In this document: positions 37,003-48,740 of the stretch, piece after piece
How positions within the stretch are numbered: the first letter of the stretch is position 1
How the letters are laid out: every line of letters starts with the position of its first letter
Source: Siphonodentalium dalli
Lineage: Eukaryota; Mollusca; Scaphopoda; Gadilida; Siphonodentaliidae
Length of the DNA: 64,000 nucleotides
Assembly: GCA_032622095.1 (NCBI GenBank)
Contig: CP136068.1
Span: 163,699,465-163,763,464 of the forward strand
Reading direction: 5' to 3'
Program-made: the position numbers and the translations under genes
Notes under the pieces: generated by a model
Told to the model about the DNA's origin: nothing
Databases searched by the model: none
The model's input: only the letters and a program-made list of their open reading frames with translations

Positions 37003-37017
37003 TGAAAATACACGAAA

Positions 37018-37434
37018 ATGCGTACAGTGATCATTCTGGCTATATGTGGCTTTGCTGTAGCCCTTTCACCACATTACACAGCTAAGCGTGCTAAGTTAAT
37101 TCGAAGAAATGAAGAGAGGCTAGCCAGATTGAATGACTTAACCAACGAACTGGAGGCAAAACGCGGAATGGGAGACGAACATACTGAGGGAGACGTAGAG
37201 GAAGATCAAAACCCATTGAAAACGATCATGGAAGTTTGCGTGCGCATGGAGAAGAATGAAGACATCAGTAAAACCATTGAACATATGGGAGATTTAATCA
37301 GCGACGTGAAGGAGAAGTACCCAGACGAGGACTTCCCCGTCCCATCACAGCAAAAGGTGGAAGAATTATTCGGCGAAATGTGTACCAGCATCAAGACATT
37401 CCTCCAAGATGCGTACCCGGACATACTGAGTTAG
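37018..37434 (+). CDS. Predicted secreted helical protein, 138 aa, unknown family
   Basis: The only convincing host coding exon in the window. Residues 1-15/16 (MRTVIILAICGFAVA) form a clear signal peptide. The mature part is highly charged: a basic amphipathic helix (about 22-48), an acidic linker (about 53-63), then two helical segments each with one cysteine (C74 in EVCVRMEK, C122 in GEMCTSIKT), able to form one disulfide. KR at 48-49 followed by G, and RR at 29-30, are possible proprotein cleavage sites; peptide release is speculative. The ATG follows a splice acceptor by 15 bp and is the first in frame. Codon use is balanced and GC is higher than in the flanks. The TAG stop lies inside the first unit of a downstream minisatellite. 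No canonical AATAAA within about 500 bp. I do not recognise the family. Confidence 0.72.
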   Translation: MRTVIILAICGFAVALSPHYTAKRAKLIRRNEERLARLNDLTNELEAKRGMGDEHTEGDVEEDQNPLKTIMEVCVRMEKNEDISKTIEHMGDLISDVKEKYPDEDFPVPSQQKVEELFGEMCTSIKTFLQDAYPDILS

Positions 37435-37735
37435 GGTATGTATACACATATGCTGAGTTGGTGTACGTACACATGTATACTGAGTTAGGGTACGTTCACA
37501 TACATATGCGTTGGTGTACGTACACGCACATATATGCCGAGTTTGGGTACGTACTCGCACATATATACCGAGTTGGTTTACGTACACATATACACCTAGT
37601 TATAAAGTATGAGTTAATGTACATACACGCGCATACGTACATGTATATACCGAGTTGGTGTACGTACACATATATACTGAGTTGGTGTACGTACACATAT
37701 ATACTGAGTTGGTGTACGTACACATATATACCCTT
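37423..37735 (+). repeat. Minisatellite starting at the stop codon
   Basis: About nine diverged units of about 28-38 bp on the theme 'atactgagttggtgtacgta'+'cacat'. The first unit is the end of the reading frame itself (ata ctg agt tag). The last three units are nearly identical. It would lie in the 3' untranslated region. Confidence 0.85.
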
Positions 37736-37740
37736 ATATG

Positions 37741-37977
37741 ACTGGAGCTTCCTGAAATTGAGCGAAACCCCTGTACCAATGCATTATCTTAGATATGCGA
37801 GTCTGTCGTATAGGGAGCCTGGCATATATCAGAGAATACATTGGCCTAACAATATTTACCTTTACCTTCTGAGCAAGTGAATCCTCCTATAGATAAGAAA
37901 CTCGCATATATAAGATAATGGACTGGCACATGGTCTTTAATGCTGCACCAGCGCAGCTCCCGTTATAAAAGGGTTAA
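37741..37977. mobile_element. Type D element, inverse orientation
   Basis: Starts at 'actggagcttcctgaaatt', the outer end being lost into the minisatellite. Contains two decayed palindromic-core arms and ends 'gctgcaccagcgcagctccc..aaaGGGTTAA'. Relative of 2970-3187 in opposite orientation. Confidence 0.7.
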
Positions 37978-38544
37978 GGTTATTTCTCGATAACCGTACT
38001 CGGCGTCGGCCACTCTTCCAGAAAGCATAGTAGGGACCACATGCAGACGTGTTTGCACGGTGCCAGAATGTTGTATTGCAAATGGGCGAACAATGAAAAT
38101 GATCAAAATCAGCTTTCTCTTCATGATTGACATGTGTTTGTTTCCCCAAGATATAATTGCTGATAGCGATGGAAATAGATTGGTGAATTCTAGACTTTTT
38201 TTTTTTTACCACTGGTGGGATTAAATTATAAGAATTGACTCTTATTCAGATTAAGGTTACGAGTTATAACCGAAAAAGTTTGAAGACAAATTTACCATAA
38301 AGCACAGTGTACAAATTGTTCGATTATAACTGCATTTACGCTGGCACGGATTTCGGAAAATATATGTTATCCCTGCATGGACGAGCCCTCAACATATCTC
38401 GGTATTTTCTTATGTGTTGCCACCTGGCATGATTGCGACAATCGTGCCAAGTGGCAACACATACAAAAAACACTACCACGAAAAAAACTATTTTATTGCA
38501 ATTTTGGGGACAGTTGAGATTTTGCTCATAATGCCAATACAGAT
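37978..38544. other. Mostly unannotated; contains a perfect-style hairpin
   Basis: Apart from the hairpin at 38411-38463 nothing is supported. Confidence 0.4.
38411..38463. repeat. 25-bp-arm hairpin
   Basis: 'tatgtgttgccacctggca'+'tgattg' pairs with 'caatcgtgccaagtggcaac'+'acata' around CGA. There are only two mismatches, both G-U compatible on one strand. The loop is too short for a typical microRNA precursor. Confidence 0.75.
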
Positions 38545-38629
38545 TTAACCCTTTGAGTGCCAGGTCGATTTTTGTATCAACCCATGTACCCTGTGCCAAT
38601 GCATTCTCTTATATATGCGAGTCGACCAT
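38545..38629. mobile_element. Type C element, left-end fragment
   Basis: TTAACCCTTTgAGTGCCAGG, then 'cgatttttgtatcaaccca' and half of the palindromic core, breaking off at gtcgaccat, the centre of the palindrome. Confidence 0.85.
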
Positions 38630-39049
38630 TCGTCTGTAGCAAATACTAAAGTTCTACATTCAAGCCCAACTAAACTTTGCATCCATGTGAACCTTTATTT
38701 ATTGAGGATGGCTTCCAATATGGCAGTCGTAAATGAAGTTTCCTATATGAGGTTATTTTCTACGCAGAAGTGATGCTTCTACGCTATTATTTTGGCATTC
38801 GCATTGGTGCATTTAGCACTTGATTGGTGAAGTGGGTTTCTGGTCATGAATCCTACATGTATGATCACACACACACCGGTGTCCATTTCATAGTTTAGTA
38901 TCATCATCCGATATCGTTGAACTTTTCAGATTTGTCGCTCTTCATCCCGGACCTGGATGTGAGAAACTAAATCACAACTAAATCACAGCTGATTAAACAT
39001 ATAAGGAATAGCTGATTAAACATATAAATAATAGCTGATTAAACATATA
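38630..39049. other. Unannotated stretch
   Basis: Three tandem copies of 'agctgattaaacatata' at 38988-39048; otherwise nothing. Confidence 0.45.
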
Positions 39050-39307
39050 CATATATATTCTTAATCTTCTACAATCTTGTTTTACAGAGAAAAACAATCT
39101 TGTTACAGAGAAAAAGCACCTACAATCCAACATATAGCAAGACATTTCTGATTTCTGGATCGACGCAGAGCCTACATAACCACGTATATTTACCAAACGA
39201 GATCATTTTTTAAAATAATTATTTGATAACCTGGAAATAATTTATTTCAAAAATCGCCCAAAATAAAGTTGAGTATGCAGATATGTGTATGTGGTTATTT
39301 TGTCCAT

Positions 39308-39425
39308 CCGTGAGACAACGACCCGCCCCATCCACTGGAATCCGGCCATCCATGAAGACAACGATCCGCCCCCATCCCCTGGTCTATCCATGAAGACAAC
39401 GACCCGCCCCCATCCCCTGGAAGCC
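39308..39425 (+). repeat. About 40-bp tandem repeat, 3 copies
   Basis: Units 'gacaacgacccgcccccatc'+'ccctgg'. The paralogue at 50820-50880 has two. Confidence 0.8.
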
Positions 39426-39517
39426 GGCTTAAACAGACCCCGGCATCAGGAATAATCCTTAAGTAAATTTATTGCAAATAACCTGATAAATGAAGCAACA
39501 GTTTCCATTATACATTG

Positions 39518-39913
39518 GAATTAGTCTCATATATTGGATAGTAATGATATGAATTAGTCTCATATATTGGATAGTAATGATATGAATTAGTCTCATATAT
39601 TGGATAGTAATGATATGAATTAGTCTCATATATTGGATAGTAATGATATGAATTAGTCTCATATATTGGATAGTAATGATTTGAATTAGTCTCATATATT
39701 GGATAGTAATGATATGAATTAGTCTCATATATTGGATAGTAATGATATGAATTAGTCTCATATATTGGATAGTAATGATTTGAATTAGTCTCATATATTG
39801 GATAGTAATGATTTGAATTAGTCTCATATATTGGATAGTAATGATATGAATTAGTCTCATATATTGGATAGTAATGATATGAATTAGTCTCATATATTGG
39901 ATAGTAATGATAT
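39518..39913 (+). repeat. 33-bp tandem array, 12 copies
   Basis: Exactly 12 units of 33 bp (gaattagtctcatatattgg + atagtaatgatat), nearly invariant; only 'gatat/gattt' varies. The paralogue at 50975-51205 has 7. Open frames across it come from the multiple-of-three unit. Confidence 0.97.
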
Positions 39914-40100
39914 GAATTAGCAGCTTGGCTGAAAGATTTAACTTTTTAAAACTGAAAATATCATATGTTAGCACATAAATGCATACACTGGTGTATGCTT
40001 ATGCTGAAACAAGCCATAGCATGCGATCGCAAACCAATGTTACCAGACGTACGGAGGTAAATTGATGTCATATTATGTCCGAACGAAGAAATATAAATCA

Positions 40101-40556
40101 GCTGTCAAGTCCGATTTTTGTATCAACCCATATACCCTGTGCCAATGCATTCTCTTATATATGCGAGTCGACCATAGGTCGCCTCGCATATATAAGAGAA
40201 TGCATTGGACTAACAATTTTTCATCATTTTTTATTATTTTTTACAATTTTAATAATTTTTTCTTATATTCTTTTACATACTTATTTTGTAGGTTTAGTGC
40301 CAGGGAATCTTACGTTTTTCATCGGCATCAAAATGATTACTATGAATACTTGGTGATAGATTTTAGTATTAACGTGCCCCATAGGTTTTATCCAGTTTGT
40401 TTTTAAATTCGCTATAGCATGCTTAAGCATACCTAAACAAAAATTCAACCCAAAAAAATCTAAAAAAACAAACAAACAATTTTTTTTAGGGCCGATTTTA
40501 CAGATCGTAAATTAGGGCCGATATCGGTCATCGGCCCCTGGCACTGAAAGGGTTAA
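40101..40556. mobile_element. Type C element with damaged left end
   Basis: Right end CCTGGCACTGAAAGGGTTAA; the left terminus is eroded (starts near 'gctgtcaagtccgattttt'). Otherwise it matches 35903-36384. Its right TTAA is followed by 'cgtcaa.aaagaa'. The paralogous site at 51433 reads 'gtttaacgtcaagaaag', i.e. one TTAA and no element. Confidence 0.9.
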
Positions 40557-40580
40557 CGTCAAAAAAGAATATCAATGGAA

Positions 40581-40652
40581 GCATCCGTGGTCCGAAATAT
40601 GTGCCCGATGGCATCCGGCGTACGCTGGTCTGGCGTCCGGAATACACCGTAA
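40581..40652 (+). repeat. Ancestral-state relic of the 45-bp megasatellite (about 1.5 units)
   Basis: 'gcatccgtggtccgaaatat' aligns with the first unit at 51461, and 'tggtctggcgtccggaatac' with the last at 59691-59706. There are no intervening copies. Confidence 0.85.
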
Positions 40653-40800
40653 CATACCCCGAACCCGTTGTCCGAAAAGGGTGGTCGTAACCCTCATCCA
40701 TTCAACACAACTATATAAAGGCATTTAACTAATCCCAGATATAGCTGCAATACCTACATTTGTATATATAACTATATATAGTGTAGTTATATAATAGACT

Positions 40801-42372
40801 TTGTTATCCTTCATCCCAATCTCCTCTCGTCTGATTGGTTGAGAGAGCGTCACATGGCGGGTCGCAAATAACTTGTTACCCTCGAGGGAAACATTTCGAA
40901 TGTTGTTGACCGTTCAGCGATTACCAGTAAATATCACCTTGTAGGAACTGTTACATCGAAAGTCGTTCTGTCGCCGGTATTGTGATGGCTCTTGACTGAT
41001 TTGTTACGGTTCCTTATGATTAAAAATAATAATTCTCGGTATAAAATCACGCATACTTATAGATATCTTGAATGTATTATACCTTCCTGAATGAACAGAG
41101 GCTTATTAGCGAATTAACGCGTAAATATCAACATGTTATCACTGAAAATCAAGCCACGTAAACGCAATTCCTTTGTTTTTGGTGGGGGAATAAAATATGA
41201 AACGCATTCTGAACACGAACACTGAATGTAAAGTATACCCGTGTTATTCTTCTGTAAAATAGGTGAGAAAATATCCCGATAGCGGTTGATAATTTCGAAC
41301 AGTAGCCTCGTAATCAACACGTGTGCGTGTTACGGTTTCAAGCCAATCATGGCTGTGACGGTTCTATACATAAGATTTATTCGAACGGTTTATCCACTTT
41401 GGCCTGAATATTGTCTTGTGTATTTGACATTTTAAACCAGATAATGACTGTAGCTTATGCCATTTACATAATACAACAGGTATATTAAGAAATAACACAA
41501 TAAATACCTAATAATAATTGTAAGTGACATTAATTGGTAGAAACTAAATATGGAAAGTCCCGACGGGTGTAATATCATAATCATGGCTGCCTATATAAAT
41601 AATCAATAGTAATATAAATCTACTCTCAGGAGATTATGAGATGTTATTCATTTAATCAATACAGGGCCATGACTGAACGATCCAGGTGGGACAATGTTTC
41701 GATGTCAGCACCAACATATTTCTTCCTCGAAAGTCCCGCCTAAGGGAAGTTTATGCTTGTTTTTCGCCAGACATGAACATATCTTATGAAATCACGTTCA
41801 ACTGAATCATTGATATGTCATAACGTGGCCGGGGGATATGGCGGTGTGGACGGGGTGGGGCTTGGACAGGGAGGGGTGCTTACTTTGTGTATGCCCAAAA
41901 CTTTCGGAGCTCCACCAAAGTTGCTATAACTTGTGCTCCAATCCCCATTCGTTCATCCTACATTAGTCTGTTATAAACACATTTTTTTGAAATGTATATG
42001 TGGGATGTACAATAAAATATGAAACAGAACTTTGGTCAAATTTTTCAAAAGTTACAAATTTCATACCTTACACTAGATTGGTTGGAAATTTCACACCAAC
42101 AATATGTTGAAATTGTTCCCTTAGTTTGATTTTATAACAATGACTGAGGAAAGTCCCTCCTTATGTACATACATACATTGTAATAATAGTGTGTTCGCTT
42201 AAAGTGTAATTGTCCGCCGCGCGCATTAAAAATGATATTCAATTCCTATCTAATCATCGGGGCCGACTTCTCTCAGGACGATTTCGCATCGGGTCGTCTT
42301 CGTATTGGGCCATCTTCATACAGAGTCGACTACACATGGGCCTGACTTCACTTGTACTCTTTTGAGTTACTT
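40801..42372. other. Unannotated stretch absent from the second duplicate
   Basis: Together with 42809-44950 it sits between parts E and P in copy 1. In copy 2 those parts are directly adjacent (59820). No coding or repeat structure found here. Confidence 0.5.
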
Positions 42373-42808
42373 TTAACCCTTTACCCAGCAGAACGGCCAA
42401 AAACGCCCAAATAAAGCTTCAACAGCCTAAAATATCTTCGGTCTGTCTCAATAACACCATACAGATATGGATATCATTGGAACCGGTTCATTGACCACAT
42501 TGTGATGGTTACAGTTATGCCCTGTGCCAATGCATTCTCTTATATATGCGAGTCGACTATAGGGCGCCTCGCATATATATACGAGAATGCATTGGCCTAA
42601 ACAAATTCTTTTTTAACACTTTTTACCATTTTTACTTACATTTTTTAACACTTTTTTATAATATATTTCTACATTCTTTGACAATTTTATCATTTTTAAT
42701 ATGTGTTAAGCCAATGCAACCTCTTATATATGCGAGGCGAGCTATGGTCGACTCGCATATATAAGAGAATGCATTGGCACAGGGCCGTTCTGTTGGGTAA
42801 AGGGTTAA
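42373..42808. mobile_element. Type B TTAA element
   Basis: Ends TTAACCCTTTACCCAgCA and TGTTGGGTAAAGGGTTAA. Same outer arm (cggccaaaaacgcccaaata) and double core as 24004-24386, with a slightly longer T-rich middle. 436 bp. Confidence 0.92.
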
Positions 42809-44954
42809 AGGTTTGGTACTCTTATTTACATTCCGAAATATCCATGAGGATGCGTGACTACTTATGCCCAAGACCAGTTGCCCCGGGGGCGATCTTGCAT
42901 GTTCGTGACTGCTATAGTAAGTCAAAGGCGGGTGACCAAATAATTTTTGCTTTCACTTCATCCAATTTTTATTTTATTTAATATTACAAAAGATAGCATT
43001 TTCTATTATAAAACAATTATTCCCTCTCACAGGCGAGTGGATACAATTAATTGCGTGATTGCTTGTAATCAGGTATATCTAAACAGGAATCTGAGTGGCA
43101 TGGCTTCACTGTCTAGAGGCTTAGGAGTTAGAACAAATCCTGAGTGATTGCCGGTCAGATTACCCTGAACAGCAGAACAAGTACGATAAAGAAATAACGA
43201 CTTCTAGCACCTAACCTATATAATCAGCATCCAGCAAGCAGATGCCCAACATAAACTTCATAAATTGCGTAATAAGAACAATGTATGGGTGTCAACGAAC
43301 TTTTAACCTCTTATTTTTTGGCTTTTTGCTGATTAGAATGCGTCTATGAAAATAGACAGCATAATATACAAGACAGATAACTCTATATATCCCATCTAAG
43401 TCCAACGCTATGAAATTCCACTATAGTTAACCGGCTATTGACACATGGAAATGTTGGGCCTGCAAAGCGCTTTATTCTTCAAACTAGCTGGCGACTTGAT
43501 AAATTTTGATAAGCGTAACACAGGTTATTGCATAAGCATAGGAAGGCAGTGTAATACATATAAATTGATGACAAGTGGTGCAAATTTCAACTTAATGCAT
43601 ATTTTGTTGTGTTTATCTTTGGTTAATTTCATGACATTGTCAGTTTGAACCATTATCCTGCCAAATATTAGCCATAGTATTACCCGTATAAAACCGATTA
43701 AATGGGAAGAGAACCGACTCGATCAGGAGGGAACCCAAACAAATATCAAAATTCGCGGTTTTCGTCGTTGTTATGACACACACAATGGAATTTTAGTTAT
43801 TATTGCGCTCGTTTGGGCCACCGAGTGTGAGGGGAATGGAAAAGTTAATCGAATGATCAGCTAGATGGCTCCAGAATTGCGATTTAACTGTCAAAAAGAC
43901 GCGAAAATATATAATTTCGATCATAAGGAACCATCACAAATCAGTCAAGAACCATCACAAACCGGCGATAAAAGGATTTCCGATGTAACATTTCCTATAC
44001 AGTTAAGTGGTAAATATAGAACTACGACGTACTCAACGTGCAGAGATTCTCTAACAGCTCTAATAATTTCCGAAAACACTCATTGTGTAAACGCCGCTGT
44101 TTCTTAACAATTGCGAACTATGGTAGTTGCTAATTTGCATAATTGTTGTTTTTAATTTAAAATTAAAACACGCTGTGCATAAATGGTGTTATCTCGGACA
44201 TAAATCCGTTATAAGGTGTAATTTTCCTATTGTACCAGTTTATATCAATAAAGAATACCGTGGAACAAATAGATAAACCTTATTATGCAGTTGGTATTTA
44301 CTGCAGACACGATGCACATATGTTACCAATACGTTTCTGTACTAAGCTCTAAAGTTAAAATAGCCACTCCTTATTGTATATCAATTGACAATTTCCGTTT
44401 GGCTATACATTCCTCCGACTTCACAAGCATATCCTTATGTTGCGTAACAGTCTGTATATAACAGTTGTCAATTTCTTGTGTACGACTAAAACTTGTTAGT
44501 TTCACAATTTAGCGCTCTCGAAATTAACACGTATATACCTACTTCTATAAGCTCATTTAAAACGAAACCGAACATTTCGCCGCATGGCTAATCTAATTCG
44601 AAATTGCTTTATTCCTCTTTCCGTGCACCGATTCCCATCACGCGACCAGTAAACTGACCCGGCAATAGCTGCGCAAATGATGGGTGTGTTAATTGATCCA
44701 ACATCTTAACGTCTTATTTTCCATAAAGCGGGGATTCCAACATAAAATTAACTCTTCGAACTGGATTAAAGAATATACGGGCGCACTTATATGCTGCCAT
44801 TAAGGAGGCGCGTGCACGTGTACTCCTTTTTCAGATAACAAAACAGTTTGTCACTCTTGTTTTCGTGAGACACGGGGACCTCGGATGACATTCCAGGTCT
44901 CGAGCGGGCGACAAATCCCCGCGTATCACTCAATCGCGGGCGATAACTATATAA
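42809..44954. other. Unannotated stretch
   Basis: Several open frames up to 80 codons (for example 43865-44107) without recognisable motifs. No repeat, RNA or regulatory feature supported. Confidence 0.45.
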
Positions 44955-45077
44955 TATGAGGTGTTGTTACACCATCGAGATCCCGGATAATTAATTTAAT
45001 GTTTATTGAGATATCGGCTAAAGACAAATCACAAAAACCATGCAAATCTCGAACTGGGGACCACCCCCTACTTACAT

Positions 45078-45178
45078 GTAGACCAAGTCGTCACGTGGTC
45101 CACAAGAGATTGTGGTATCGGTTGGAGTGATGCCAACCGATATCCCAAACTGTTGAGGACCGAGAAGATTTGGTCTAC
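45078..45178. repeat. Conserved long hairpin
   Basis: Outer arms 'gtagaccaagtcgtcacgtg' and 'ccgagaagatttggtctac' and inner arms 'tatcggttgg/ccaaccgata' nest around a 7-bp loop. The same structure is at 60561-60654. Confidence 0.75.
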
Positions 45179-45248
45179 AAGTAAATTATTGAGTTCCCTG
45201 TTAGAAGGGGTCAGAACATCAAAGAGTTCCCATATTTCCGGACACTCG

Positions 45249-45504
45249 CTTATAGCTATTCTGGATAGGTGGACTATAGAGACTCACTTATACCTATACT
45301 GGATAGGTGGACTATAGAGACTCACTTATACCTATACTGGATAGGTGGACTAGAGACTCACTTATACCTATACTGGATAGGTGGACTAGAGACTCACTTA
45401 TACCTATACTGGATAGGTGGACTAGAGACTCACTTATACCTATACTGGATAGGTGGACTAGAGACTCACTTATACCTATACTGGATAGGTGGACTAGAGA
45501 CTCA
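45249..45504 (+). repeat. 36-bp tandem array, 7 copies
   Basis: Two 38-bp units then five 36-bp units of 'cttatacctatactggatag'+'gtggactagagactca'. The paralogue near 61790-61920 has unamplified relatives only. The repeat is open in two frames; not a gene. Confidence 0.95.
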
Positions 45505-46577
45505 TGACATGATCTATCTATATATATATAGTGTGTGCTAAAGGTTCACTTACCATAGCACGCGTGTTACCTGTTCGGACACCCACTTACATATACTGGA
45601 TATAACTATTAATCAAAGAGTCGTCAGTATTAATCTGTAATCGTGCGTGTTCGATATGTTACCCGCGGCTTGTTGTATTACGGTGCTGCCTTAAGGTGTT
45701 ATGTTCCATTTAGGAGACACTTGGGTTAAATAGCCAGTTACTATATATCCTGTAATCCACATAGAGATGTTTCAATTGTCAAATAGGCAATTGTCTGCTT
45801 TATACCTGTATTTTATTTCCTTTCAACTGAAGTCAGTGGATTGTGAAAATGGTACGACATCAGTTATGCAATAACCTTTCAAATCGATATGAACTTAGCA
45901 ACTCTATATGTGTACAAGGGTGTTATATAAAGGGGCAGTTACCATACCGACCTGTATCGAGTCCTGGTTTTAACGTGGAGCGATATACAGCACATACAGT
46001 AGATATTATGTGAGGTAATATTCGCTGACTTGAGTTTATTCTTTATTATATTTTTGAGACATTTGTGTGTGTTATTAATCCGTTATTGACACTATGTACA
46101 TGGTCACAGTAAACAGTAAACAAATCATAATGAAAACATCGACAAACATGTCGACCTGGCACGGGAGGGACAGATGGACTTTCGCACGCAACTCGAACAG
46201 GATTCAAATATCGAATACTTTTGGAATTCGTTTTAAAAAATGCGACATGTTTTGTCTCACAAAGTTACAAATGCTTACCGGTGAATAACTCCATTTAGAA
46301 AAATGAAAATATTTCACCTATATCATTGTAAACAAAAGGGTTACAAAGTTACATTTGGAAGTCGTTTAAAACATTCGACGTGTTTTTTTGGTCATAAAGT
46401 TACAAATACTTACCTGAGAATAACTCCAACCAGAAAAATGAAATTAACGACTTCCAAATGTGGGTAAAATATCGTCGGTGGCAGCTATGGTATCGAATCA
46501 TCAAGAGAGATCAACCTTGTATGGAGTTTGGTGGTATTAATCATGCATATAACATAGAAATCACAATAATTCGCACA

Positions 46578-47266
46578 CCAGGCACCATGCTATAATCAGG
46601 CACAATGCTATAATCAGACACCATGCTATAATCAGGCACCATGCTATAATCAGGCTCCATGCTATAACCAGGCACATGCTATAATCAGGCACCATGCTAT
46701 AATCAGGCACCATGCTATAATCAGACACCATGCTATAATTAGGCACCATGCTATAATCAGACACCATGCTAATATCAGGCACCATGCCATAATCAGGCAT
46801 ACTGCTATAATCAGGCACCATGCTATAATCAGACACCATGCTATAATTAGGCACCATGCTATAATCAGACACCATGCTATAATCAGGCACCATGCTATAA
46901 TCAGACACCATGCTAATATCAGGCACCATGCCATAATCAGGCATAATGCTATAATCAGGCACAATGCTATAACCAGGCACCATGCTATAATCAGGCACCA
47001 TGCTATAATCAGGCACCATGTTATAGTCAGGCACCATGCTATAATCAGGCACCATGCTATAATCAGGCGCCATGCTATAACCAGGCACCATGCTATAATC
47101 AGGCAACATGTTATAATCAGGCACCATGCTATAATCAGGCACCATGCTATAATCAGGCACCATGTTATAATCATGCACCATGCTATAATCAGACACTGTG
47201 CTATAACCAGGCACCATGCTATAATCAGACACCATGCTATAATCAGACACCATGCTATAATCAGGC
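46578..47266 (-). repeat. 18-bp tandem array, about 38 copies
   Basis: Units 'caggcaccatgctataat' with variants (agacacc, ggcataatg, ccatgccataat). Overlapping minus-strand frames of about 200-260 codons (DYSMVP repeats) result from the 18-bp periodicity and run into the neighbouring array, so I do not call a gene. Confidence 0.95.
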
Positions 47267-47285
47267 GTGATAACACGGTGCTGGA

Positions 47286-48380
47286 CATTTACAGAGTGAA
47301 GTCCCCGGAGACAGCGGGATAGAATCACTGGGTATCTCATTTACAGAGTGAAGTCCCCGGAGACAGCGGGATAGAATCACTGGGGATCTCATGTACAGAG
47401 TGAAGTCCCCGGAGACAGCGGGATAGAATCACTGGGGATCTCATTTACAGAGTGAAGTCCCCGGAGACAGCGGGATAGAATCACTGGGGATCTCATTTAC
47501 AGAGTGAAGTCCCCGGAGACAGCGGGATAGAATCACTGGGGATCTCATTTACATAGTGAAGTCCCCGGAGACAGCGGGATAGAATCACTGGGGATCTCAT
47601 TTACAGAGTGGAGTCCCCGGGAACAGCGGGATAGAATCACTGGGGATCTCATGTACAGAGTGAAGTCCCCGGAGACAGCGGGATAGAATCACTGGGGATC
47701 TCATTTACAGAGTGAAGTCCCCGGAGACAGCGGGATAGAATCACTGGGGATCTCATGTACAGAGTGAAGTCCCCGGAGACAGCGGGATAGAATCACTGGG
47801 GATCTCATTTACAGAGTGAAGTCCCCGGAGACAGCGGGATAGAATCACTGGGGATCTCACGTACAGAGTGAAGTCCCCGGAGACAGCGGGATAGAATCAC
47901 TGGGGATCTCATTTACAGAGTGAAGTCCCCGGAGACAGCGGGATAGAATCACTGGGGATCTCATGTACAGAGTGAAGTCCCCGGAGACAGCGGGATAGAA
48001 TCACTGGGGATCTCATTTACAGAGTGAAGTCCCCGGAGACAGCGGGATAGAATCACTGGGGATCTCATTTACAGAGTGAAGTCCCCGGAGACAGCGGGAT
48101 AGAATCACTGGGGATCTCATTTACATAGTGAAGTCCCCGGAGACAGCGGGATAGAATCACTGGGGATCTCATTTACAGAGTGGAGTCCCCGGAGACAGCG
48201 GGATAGAATCACTGGGGATCTCATGTACAGAGTGAAGTCCCCGGAGACAGCGGGATAGAATCACTGGGGATCTCATTTACAGAGTGAAGTCCCCGGAGAC
48301 AGCGGGATAGAATCACTGGGGATCTCATTTACAGAGTGAAGTCCCCGGAGACAGCGGGATAGAATCACTGGGTACCTCAT
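47286..48380 (+). repeat. 52-bp tandem array, 21 copies
   Basis: Very homogeneous units 'acagagtgaagtccccggag'+'acagcgggatagaatcactg'+'gggatctcattt'. Variants 'cattt' and 'catgt' alternate in blocks, suggesting recent multi-unit duplication. Confidence 0.97.
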
Positions 48381-48624
48381 TTTGATGAGGCGCCTCTCTC
48401 TTGAGAGTATATTTACTATCAAATTAACAAATTCGTTTAGTTTCTTTAAAAAGTTTCTTTTTCTTTTGTAGTTTAATTTCTCTATATCCCCAAATTGGCA
48501 GACGTCACATTGCATAATCGATGTGCCCAATGTGCACTGTACAGTGCACATCAGGAGATTCACCATCAGGAATCGAACTTAAATCTGAGTATAGATCTCC
48601 TATATCAGATGGGGCATAATCATA

Positions 48625-48719
48625 ATGAGGTCCCAATAGGGTGAATTTAGTGATGCTAGCCCGCTGTGTGGGGTATATACATGTATAGCGTCACTAAATT
48701 CGCCCTCTGGGGAGCTCAT
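48625..48719. mobile_element. Small foldback hairpin
   Basis: 'agggtgaatttagtgatgct' pairs with 'agcgtcactaaattcgccct' around about 30 bp, with flanking ATGAG/CTCAT. Resembles a miniature foldback element. Confidence 0.65.
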
Positions 48720-48740
48720 TCTGAAAATGTTCGGTGCCGG

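Larger units (their letters stand above)
39050..40800 (+). repeat. Large segmental duplicate, copy 1, part E
   Basis: Homologous to 50630-51460 plus 59710-59820. Shared landmarks: 'cacctaca..acataacc.acg', the cgacccgcccccatcc repeats, the 33-bp array, 'ggaggtaaattg', the 45-bp unit (here about 1.5 copies), and 'atacctacattt.tatataac'. Part P of the same duplicate is at 44955-46465. Confidence 0.85.
44955..46465 (+). repeat. Large segmental duplicate, copy 1, part P (block P copy 2)
   Basis: Homologous to 59820-62780. Shared: 'gttacaccatcgagatcccg', the 101-bp hairpin, 'agttccct.t.agaaggggtc', 'tatactggatataactatta', then the promoter-like block. It has a TATATAAA at about 45925 but a changed donor site. 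The 36-bp array (45249-45504) is private to this copy. Confidence 0.85.

Noticed and set aside
46561-47340. 259-codon minus-strand frame (DYSMVP repeats)
   Set aside because: Pure product of the 18-bp array running into the 52-bp array; a second frame is equally open and there is no non-repetitive domain.
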